The notes beneath the pieces are model-generated. The model was not told where the DNA came from. It was given only the letters and a program-made list of their open reading frames with translations, and ran no database searches. From Aphrophora alni (lineage: Eukaryota > Arthropoda > Insecta > Hemiptera > Aphrophoridae), in contig OY740768.1 in assembly GCA_963513935.1 (NCBI GenBank), forward strand, positions 49,188,089 through 49,252,088: DNA of 64,000 nucleotides, in the 5' to 3' direction. A program made the translations under genes and the position numbers. Below are positions 55,698 through 64,000 of the stretch, one piece after another; position 1 is the first letter of the stretch, and every line of letters starts with the position of its first letter.

Positions 55698-58600
55698 TAC
55701 CGAAGATAATAAATTAAGAGGATATAAAAGAAATAAAAAGCTAATGGATCTTAAGTTTTGAATATAAAGAAGGGAAAAGGCAATATTGGGAATATAACCT
55801 TGTTAACAAAGAGAGGGTTACTAAAGATTACTTAGCCTAAAATGTAGAGATAGGCCTAGAATTGTTAGAAATAATAAATTTTGTAAATGAACAAAGGGAA
55901 AGCAATAGTAATAAATAGAAATGATAGTAAATTAGATATTTAAATATATTATAACCATTATACTAACCACAAAAACAAGCATAAAATATACATTGAAGTC
56001 CAACTCCATGATTAACCATCATTAAGTTTGTTAGTAAGTTATTGTAAATATTTTCAAACAAGTTATATGTTAAAATTAGAGTAAATAAATGAGATGGATG
56101 TTAAAAAAACTATTTTAAGATGTACAAACTTTAGGAATAAATATAATTATGTGTAAGAATTTGTTAGGTAAAAGTTGTGTTACGTGGGAAAATTATGTAA
56201 CCATAAATTATATTCACTATGAACAGCTGTGTGACAGGTACCCTCTTATAGAAAGATCTAAACATTTAAGATATATAAGTATATTATTTTATAGCAAATC
56301 CCATTAAACATAGATTTACATAATCTAACAGGAAAGTACAAGACTCTTTATACACTGAACAGTGTATGTTGGAAATGCAGCAGTCATGATTTTTTAATAG
56401 AAAAGGATGGTGGACGTATTGAGTATGGATTTATTTGCAACAGACCTAAGAGAGCAGAGTCTGTCCAGAACTGTACGTAGGGGCAGACCTCTGTGTTCTG
56501 GCTCCCTTAACTATTTTAGCTCGAGTTAGTAGACCATGTGTAATAATTAAAATGGGTTAATAAGAAAGGTTAAATATTTTAAATGGTTTAAAATACTTTT
56601 ATTTCTCATCCGAGCTTAGCTCGAGGGACTTCTACTGCCTGCTGTCTCCACATCCTGACAACATTCGAATACACAGCAATGAGTGCATAAGGACCTCAAC
56701 AGACAGCAGGAAATACACCACTATCCTGGAACTCGAATAAGTCAACACCAACAGCGAGGACTCCGTCACAGCTAAATATGGAACCGCCATTTTTGTTGTT
56801 GAGATAGGTTGAATTTAATAAGAATAGCGGTAAATACGATCTCATTATAAATGTGAAGGATATGATTGAAAAATATTTAGATTTAAATAAATTTGAAAAG
56901 AACAAAATAAAGATTGTAAAAATTAAAAATAGGCTATAAAATAAGTATAGATAAGATAAAGTGGAGATATTAAAATGTGTTGTGTTGAGTTAACATAGAA
57001 AGTGTTCAAAGTGCTAAGTCATAAAAAAAAGGATAATATGAAACAAACTATAAAGATCATGTATGTAAGAAAAATAGTACAGAATTTCTGAAAAAGCAAA
57101 TTTTAGCATCCTTTTAGTCAGTTCCACTTACAATCTTGCCAGGGGAAGATGTACAAAGTTTGAGCTCAACAATGAAACTAATATAAAATTATTTTATACT
57201 CGGAATAAAATAAAGTTTGTATATCTAGTGCTAATAACTACTTAAGAAAAGAATTTGAAGATGAAGAGAGTTGATTGTAAAGTTAAAAGAGTAATGATTT
57301 GAATAAAAACGTCTAAAATTAAGCAAGAGAGGGAGAGAGACTTAACTAATATTAAAACAATTTTATCAAATATTTGGATATACTAAAAAGAACTTTATTA
57401 TCTTAACTATTGTAATTTGTTTTTTTATCATTGTATACTTAGGACCTAGATGAATAAATATCTATGTATTAGCTAAAAATGAAACCCTATAATAAAGCAT
57501 ATCTAATTTATTAACTTTTCTTATATAACTTGATCATTAAAATTGTGTTTAATTAAATTACAGACAAATAATTGTGATTGTAGAATCATAATGTGGAACT
57601 GTATTATCAAATAAATGAATAAAAGTATAAGAACTTTATGAACTTATAAAAGAAGAGTGTCGCAGTTGTTATTTATACTACAGGCTACATAGTTCTTATT
57701 AAAAATCTAATACTATAGTTATGGCTTTGAAATGAATGAAACTTCATTTCTATAAATATTGTTATATTATTAACTCATATAATCATTTACCTTGAAAAAA
57801 AAAAATTAAAAATATTTGTAATACAAAGATTAGTCATTTATTGTCTTGAAACATCAAATAATAAAATTATGAGTTCATTCGAACTTAATCGGTAGAATAC
57901 ATATATAAAATCATTTTGAACTTAACATAAAAAAATAAATTATCAAACAATTGAGATGTAAAAGGAAATGTCTCTTATTAACTACACTGAGGTTATGGAA
58001 AGTTCATAAACATATGTAAATATAACATAAAGGAAAGATTTCATTAGTTCATTTTAGAGTCTTACTATCTCGGGTTGGGAGGAATTGGTTTAACACATAC
58101 TTATTTAAAATAGATCACTCAGAGTCTGTTTCTTGTGAAAAATTCATATACATAGGCTACACATACAATTACAAGAAAAACACAATCAATTAAAGGTTAT
58201 ATTTTGGGGAATATTATTAATTATCACTTGAGTTTCTTTCTCTCGGGACAGGGTCAGTGCGGAAAATTTGTCAAGGAAGTGGGGTAATTATACACATACT
58301 GACAAAGATATAAAAAATAATAAAATATTAATCGATTAGTTTTTTAAATAAATGATGAGTGGTGAAATGATGGTAGACAACAATCACAACTGTTCACAAA
58401 GTCTATGTTTCTGAATACTCGGTGTACATATAGAAAATAGTTCAATTAGTATGATATTTGTTAATGTTATTCCACTTTTGTGTAGTAATGTTTCAAAGTT
58501 TATGATAGTAGGCTACTTAGGCCTATTAGTGGGGATATAGGCTAGGATGACTTTAAAAAATATATAAATTGGAATGGTCTCACCAATGTTCTCAAATACG

Positions 58601-59235
58601 TTGTTGAAACTAGCTTGTATTATGTCTGCTCCTTGGTAGATTTTTAGAAAAAATTTCAACTGTTACTTATCACTTTTAATTTATGTTACTTCTCAGCACT
58701 CCATAGAAAATTTAAATATACTTTTCCACTTCTTTAAATTGGAGCTGAGTCAGGAAACGTCCATTAAGCTTGGGATCTCCCAACCAAACTTCCCAAAAAT
58801 CATTGTTACAGCGTCCATAGAGATTCAACATTATCCATTTTTTGTGATCTTGATTAAGATTAGTAGCACTGATGAAAATGAATACATGACCCTAATTTGT
58901 TAAGCAGGAAGTTGTTAAGAACGTCATTTAAGACTGTTGACTCTACTATTACGGTATACATTTAAATTTGTTGAAGACATACTAAGAGGGGTTCCAAATA
59001 ACTTCCTTTAAATTTAAACTATCTTATTCCTAAATACGATTTCACCTTGGTCTTAATCTAAAACTAGTTGGAATTTCCCGCACTTTAAATTAGTTAGTGG
59101 GCTAAACTTTGGTCACGTGATTGCTGTATCGGTGGGTGTGGCTTATTTGATTTCTGTCAGATATTATGTCTGTTCCGCCATCTTTGAGATACGACTTTGG
59201 TTGTATTTATCATCAATACTAAATAATTTTGAAGT
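55698..59235. other. non-coding AT-rich DNA
   Basis: 3.5 kb without recognised exon or coding repeat. Modestly GC-richer patches at about 56450-56540, 56620-56770 and 59090-59235 were checked without result. The last 100 bp abut the left LTR of the Gypsy element and may belong to its LTR if the true LTR is longer than 442 bp. Confidence 0.45.
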
Positions 59236-59677
59236 TTTCTTTGTATGTTCAGGTGACATTTTATACTCAGAAATATATGGTTCATATATAGGCCAGGTTT
59301 GTTTTGTTGAAGCGATAGTCGTATTCTTTATAATTAATTATTTATGACGCTCTGGTCCGGTTCGGCCATTGTAAATGTTTTTGAAAATTCGTGTTTAATT
59401 TCGATTGATTTTGTCTATCTTAATTCTAATCTTGCTACGGGGTTATTTAATTTGGATAATATGGAAGTTTAGGCCTCTAAATTGTATATTCTAGGCTTAC
59501 GTTAAAATTCGGGGAATCACGTTATTTGAAGTTATCCGATCGGTACTCTAGTATTTTTAGGCTTTTGTTTAATTCGCTACCGTTGTGCATTTTTCCCGGT
59601 AGGTGGCGTGCGTGTCTTCTCGTGTTTGAAAGGAATACCAATTATTTATTGAAACAACATTATTTTGAAATGTTTCA
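59236..59677 (-). repeat. 3' LTR (442 bp shared repeat)
   Basis: On the - strand it starts TGAAACATTTCAAAATAATG and is shared with 63262-63703 at a constant offset of 4026 bp without indels. The last six shared bases (AAGAAA on the - strand) lie beyond a possible ...TACA end, so the exact LTR end is uncertain by a few bases or more. The repeat may be only the part of the LTR that survived in the 5' copy. Confidence 0.9.
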
Positions 59678-59865
59678 ATATCCCCACGATACTCTTTCCT
59701 GAAAATACTAGGAGTACTTGTGTTTTCAGGGAACCATCACCATAAGAAATAATGTTGTTTTATGTGGATTGGTGACAATCTAGTATTAAATCTGTCAAGA
59801 TGTGTGATATTTCTTACTTTGACGTCATGCACTTTTGTCATGTAAGGTCATTGAACTATGGACGA
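59678..59865 (-). other. spacer between integrase and 3' LTR
   Basis: 188 bp, non-coding, holding the putative polypurine tract next to the LTR. Confidence 0.6.
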
Positions 59866-60795
59866 TCAGCTGTCCGGTTGTAAAGATGGGACGTTTCCGC
59901 TTATGCACTTGTACCTTTTAATTGCTGTTACATGATATGGTCCTTTCTCCAGTTTTCCTTTCAGATCACTTATATAGTAAGTCGAGTTTCCTATGATTTT
60001 ACTTATTTTATACGGACCGCTAAATATCTCGAACAATTTATGAGTCTCTCCTTCAAAAGCATTTGATAATTGATAATTTTTTATTAGTACTAAGTCATTT
60101 ATTTTAAATATTGTAGGTTTCGATTTTTGATTAATTTTTAAAGCTCTATTATTTTGTCTCTTCTTAATTCGTTGTGATGCCAAAAATAGTTTCGTTTCGA
60201 TCGGTAGATCTGTTTGTTTACAATTTCTAATGTAAGGTTCCCAAAATCGTACATCACGTTGTCCTAACTGGAGTTCGTTGGGCGTAAACCCGGTGGTTTC
60301 GTTGTGTACTTCATTCAACATGGAATTGATGTCGGCTATATAACGAGCCCAATTCTTATGGTTTCTAGAACAATATGTTCTTAGACATCTTTTTACTTCC
60401 CTGATCGGGCGTTCTGCCATATTTGATTTGGGGTGATAATACGGGTTGAAGACGGGTTCGATTGAATGTTCGGTTAAGGTTCGAATCCAAGCTCGACTTC
60501 GAAATTGTGTACCGTTGTCACTTTGTAATTTTTTGGGTGTACCATAGGTTGAAAAATGTAAGTTAAGTAGTTTATATAAAATCGTTTTCGTGCTTGCGGC
60601 TCTGATCGGGTAGAGTTTAACAAATTTTGTAAATATATCTAAGACAATGAGTATGTATTTAGATTGACCTATACTTGTGGGAAGTGGCCCAATTATGTCC
60701 ACAGCTAGGTGATGATTTTTGCCAATGCAAGTGATTCCTTTTGCTATCCCTCGGGAAAGGATGTGGATCGCTCTTACACTTTTGACATGAGTCAC
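59866..60795 (-). pseudogene. Gypsy pol part 3: integrase catalytic core and C-terminus
   Basis: 309 codons in the third segment: HHLAVDIIGPLPTS (first Asp of DDE), KLQSDNGTQFRS (second Asp), KSNMAERPIREVKRCLR (family 'n..vEr.nr.lk', catalytic Glu), then GFTPNELQLGQR (family 'g.sP.el.fGr') and a Lys-rich C-terminal domain with GPYKISKIIGNSTYYISDLK (family 'GPy.v...i....y.l.d'), a GPY/F-type module typical of Ty3/Gypsy integrases. It ends about 190 bp before the 3' LTR with no env frame behind it. Confidence 0.93.
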
Positions 60796-61600
60796 ATGTG
60801 GCGAGTGTAGTTCTAATGCGGCGTCCCATATTTTTAAATACGAAACTCTCTTTTAGGATGTCTAAACATTTTTTAGCTCCACAATGCAAGTAGTATGTGT
60901 GGCACTCCCATATGAGACGACTGATTAAGTGTTCTGGTATTATTATAAGCCACTGTTGATCTAAACGTTTATATAAAATTCCTTCATGTATCATGTAGTT
61001 TTCCATTAATTTTGAATCGTTAGAAGGAGAAATGTTGTTCTTTAAATTTTGTATTATAGCAATTAAATTTTGGTCTTGTTCTTGATTAATTTTCATATTT
61101 TGTAGTTCGTGTTGTAGATTGTGGTCCTGTATGCGATCTATGTACGCCATCATTAGTTCGGGTATATCGGCAATTGGATTGATACCTTGTGAGTTTATGA
61201 TGCGACTTAATGCGTCCGCAGTACAGTTTTCACTCCCTTTACAATGTAATATCTTGAAATTGTAATCTTGTAAAGCCAGGATCCATCGCGTTAATCGAGA
61301 GCTTAATAATTTGCATGTTTTTAGAAAAGTAAGAGCATGATTATCCGTTATTATTGTTATATCGGTGCCATAAATGATATACCGAGTTTTCTGTAAACAA
61401 TAGATAATTGCTAATAATTCTTTTTCGGTTGTCGTGAACCTTCGTTCTGCTGGTTGCAATGCTCTGGATAAGAAGACTATTGCTCTTTTCTCTCCCTGTT
61501 CATTTAATTGATATAAATGGCCGCCGATTGCAAAATCTGAGGCATCGGTCTGTAGGTAAAACGGTTTGTGCGTATCGGGAATGTTTGTGTTTCTAGGAAA
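60659..61600 (-). pseudogene. Gypsy pol part 2: RNase H and integrase zinc finger
   Basis: In the next frame from about 61595: FYLQTDASDFAIGGHLYQ (RNase H, family 'l.tDAS..aiGavL.Q', first Asp), ERRFTTTEKELLAIIYCL (Glu), ITIITDNHALTFL (Asp), then the chromatin-proximal linker ENCTADALSRI. After a spacer comes the integrase HHCC finger (ECHTYYLHCG with its His pair, and TCDSCQKCKSD with the Cys pair). The frame shifts again near 60750. The first methionine in this frame (61459) falls inside the domain, so the frame is entered by frameshift. Confidence 0.92.
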
Positions 61601-63285
61601 AGTTTTTTGATTTGTTGAAATGTTTGGTCGTCTCTTGTTGTCCAGTGGAATTTTATTTTCTTTGAGGTGAGCCGAAGAAGGGGTTGTACATGTTCGGAGA
61701 ATTTAGAGAGAAATTTATTATAATAGTTAATACACCCGAGAAATCCTTTTAATTGTTTTCGATTTTTTGGGGTTGGATAATTTAGAATTGGCTGAACTTT
61801 GCTATTGTCCATTTGTAGACCAGTAGCTGTTAAGGTATAGCCTAGAAAAGGTACAGACGTTCGACAGAAAAGCGATTTATCAAATTTGATCGTCATATTA
61901 GCATCTTTTAATCTTTTAAATATGTGAGAGAGATGTTCTAAGTGTGTATTAAAATCTTGAGAAATGACACAGATATCGTCGATATATACAAGTGTGAATG
62001 ATTCGACGCTGTCTTCGAAGACGTGTTGTAATGCTCGGACAAGTGCAGCTTGGGATGTAGATATTACAAACGGCGTAACTCTATATTGGTACGTTCTTCC
62101 TCGAAACTGGAACGCAGTATATTTCCTTGACTCTGGCGTGAGCGGGACTTGCCAGTATGAAGCAGTTAAGTCGATGGTGCTGATCCATTTACAGTTTTTT
62201 CCTTTAGCCAACAATTCATTTATGCTCCTATTCTGCTCATAATCCGGTAGGGTAATCTCGTTTGCTTTTCTAGCATCTAAACATAGTCTAATTTCTCCAT
62301 TCTTCTTTGTGACTGGGATAATCGGGTTAATAAAATGACTGTGACACGGTTCAATGACATTCATACGCAGCATGCGTTGGATCTCGCGTGCTACGGTTTC
62401 TTGATGGATTAAGGGGACAGGGTATGTTTGCCCTCTAAATATTCGGTCTTCTCTTATTTCGAGGTGATGTACATATTTATTGCATAAGCCCGGGGTGTCT
62501 GAAAAGATGTCTTTATATTCTAATATTAATCTGGTTAATTCTAATTTTTGATGGGGTTCCAAATTTCGATTTTCTTCCAAAGTGTTATTAATATTACATT
62601 CATTTAATTTTCCAAGATCGTCGATATTGTACTCTACTTGTTCCTCATTATAATTCGCTTCGCTTTCATTGTACATGTTATTTGATATATATTTATCATT
62701 ATCATTATTATTATTTATATTTATATTTTCTTCAGTAATGTAGCATAAAATTCCTTCTTTAATCGCATATTCAAACTTCAATATTATTCTCTTATCATTT
62801 GCTTTAATTTGCAACGTCGATGTCTTGAAGTTTATCTCCATCTCTAGTTTACTTATCAAATCTACACCAATAATTAAGTCGCGAATTAAATTTGGTACAA
62901 CAAGTGCTTGCACCCATATTTCCTCCTCTTCAATTATAACTTGAAACATTATTATCCTGGATACTCTGCGGGTCTTTGAGCCGACAGCTGTTGTTATTTG
63001 AATATTTGTCATTGGAAGTTGTTCAAATTTTTTAATTTGTTGCCTGTGTTCTTGGAACCATTGTTCTGCGATGCATGTAATATTAGAACCAGTATCGATG
63101 AGGGCTGTAACATTTCGCTCTCCTATTAAAACTTTAATCTCAGGACACCGTAAAATCTGAGTATCGGGTCTCGTTGTTAACTCGTAACTATCTTCATTTA
63201 TCAGGAAATTTCTGTCGCAAAACATATTGCTTATAATCATATTATTCGGTACATATATATATTTCTTTGTATGTTCAGGTGACAT
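61504..63285 (-). pseudogene. Gypsy pol part 1: protease and reverse transcriptase
   Basis: 593 codons. An aspartic protease lies at about residues 45-170 (TALIDTGSNITC with the DTG active site; later DLIIGVDLISK, family 'iiLG.D'). RT follows at about residues 290-560: VTKKNGEIRLCLDARKANEI, STIDLTASYWQVPL (motif A, first Asp), TPFVISTSQAALVRAL (motif B, usual 'GL..sp..Fq' altered) and FTLVYIDDICVIS (motif C YIDD), then KLKGFLGCINYYNKF-like 'GflG..nYYr.Fi' block. The frame drifts out after KKLFLE near 61600 by a single-base shift, then ends at 61504. The methionine used lies in the LTR repeat and is unlikely to be the native start. Confidence 0.93.
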
Positions 63286-63703
63286 TTTATACTCAGAAAT
63301 ATATGGTTCATATATAGGCCAGGTTTGTTTTGTTGAAGCGATAGTCGTATTCTTTATAATTAATTATTTATGACGCTCTGGTCCGGTTCGGCCATTGTAA
63401 ATGTTTTTGAAAATTCGTGTTTAATTTCGATTGATTTTGTCTATCTTAATTCTAATCTTGCTACGGGGTTATTTAATTTGGATAATATGGAAGTTTAGGC
63501 CTCTAAATTGTATATTCTAGGCTTACGTTAAAATTCGGGGAATCACGTTATTTGAAGTTATCCGATCGGTACTCTAGTATTTTTAGGCTTTTGTTTAATT
63601 CGCTACCGTTGTGCATTTTTCCCGGTAGGTGGCGTGCGTGTCTTCTCGTGTTTGAAAGGAATACCAATTATTTATTGAAACAACATTATTTTGAAATGTT
63701 TCA
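63262..63703 (-). repeat. 5' LTR (442 bp shared repeat)
   Basis: Same sequence as 59236-59677. Its inner end joins pol directly: the first eight codons of the protease-RT frame (from 63285) lie in the repeat. Either the 5' LTR lost its inner part together with the PBS and gag in one deletion, or the repeat is complete and only the PBS and gag were lost. Confidence 0.9.
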
Positions 63704-64000
63704 GCTTTTGATAAAAGAAAATATTCAAAAACATTTAAACTCACATTATAAATTGTCATGATAACATGGGCAATCAATAAAAACTAGAAAAATTAATATT
63801 ATAATATGTTATCTATATTAATTATGTTGATGTTTTTTGATTCTTAATAAAAGTGGAATGTATTTTATTTTGAGTTATTTATGTTGCCAAATATTGTATT
63901 TTTAAAATTTTACATAGCATAAATTTTGTTTGAGATTATCAGAAATTTTTTATTAGCAGCATTTGGAAATATGGAATTTTGCTATACTCTTTTTGATTAA
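63704..64000. other. non-coding AT-rich DNA to the window end
   Basis: No exon recognised. Flank of the Gypsy insertion; any remaining APMAP exons should lie further on. Confidence 0.5.

Larger units (their letters stand above)
59236..63703 (-). mobile_element. Gypsy/Ty3-type LTR retrotransposon lacking gag
   Basis: Two 442-bp direct repeats (59236-59677 and 63262-63703) seem identical by eye and enclose a - strand pol region in Ty3/Gypsy order: protease, RT, RNase H, integrase. A purine stretch reading GTGGGGATAT on the - strand just before the 3' LTR at 59678 may be the polypurine tract. No gag, no zinc-knuckle protein, no env and no recognisable primer-binding site occur between the 5' LTR and protease; pol starts inside the 5' repeat. 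Two frameshifts break pol. The identical LTRs imply a recent insertion. The outer TSD was not resolved. Confidence 0.93.

Noticed and set aside
59117..59347. 76-codon + frame with hydrophobic segments
   Set aside because: It straddles the LTR boundary on the opposite strand to the element, and has no family features.
60472..60500. tRNA-like GGTTCGAATCC
   Set aside because: It lies within the Gypsy integrase frame and there is no flanking cloverleaf.

Overview
This is an AT-rich piece of an animal genome, almost certainly an insect. It contains one split host gene with GT-AG introns, and most of the rest is transposable elements. The host gene runs on the + strand. Five internal exons (8447-8652, 9427-9543, 15549-15717, 32216-32350, 39037-39310) splice in frame into about 300 codons of an APMAP/hemomucin-like protein of the strictosidine-synthase-like beta-propeller family. 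I could not find the first (membrane-anchor) exon or the last exon(s), so the gene probably extends beyond both ends of the window or uses short exons I cannot recognise. No RNA gene, CRISPR array or bacterial-type operon was seen.

Layout. 1-8.4 kb: a pogo-like MITE, a TA-flanked MITE (twin copy at 55.4 kb) and a degenerate LINE split by a 1.06 kb solo LTR. 8.4-15.7 kb: APMAP exons 2-4, an older relative of that LTR and a candidate second LTR. Intron 15.7-32.2 kb: a second 1.0 kb solo LTR, two Penelope-like (PLE) insertions, mariner and Tigger/pogo remnants, a 135-bp minisatellite and a 3.2 kb LINE with an internal tandem duplication. Intron 32.35-39.0 kb: a three-level nest, with a LINE inside a mariner-like transposon inside a ZBED/hAT-like transposon. 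39.3-53.2 kb: LINE and Tigger fragments, several MITEs, a 2.5 kb TTAA-flanked piggyBac-like element, and a 3.66 kb mariner-like transposon with about 475-bp terminal inverted repeats that carries a palindromic PLE insertion. 53.2-59.2 kb: a fourth palindromic PLE insertion and the second twin MITE, otherwise unassigned AT-rich DNA. 59.2-63.7 kb: a young gag-less Gypsy-type LTR retrotransposon on the - strand, with two seemingly identical 442-bp repeats and a pol reading frame broken by two frameshifts.

The most interesting pattern is a set of four independent PLE-derived insertions (17624-18464, 20784-21199, 49651-50927, 54314-54569). Each is flanked by a 12-13 bp target-site duplication. Each is built from inverted copies of PLE terminal sequence. 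Each has one unpaired 37-56 bp tail on a single side, and each carries a short hairpin followed by GAAA that resembles a hammerhead ribozyme core. One of them is a palindrome with 591-bp arms encoding the same GIY-YIG endonuclease domain on both strands. In several nests, removing the inner element in thought leaves a continuous reading frame of the outer element, which gives a clear relative chronology.
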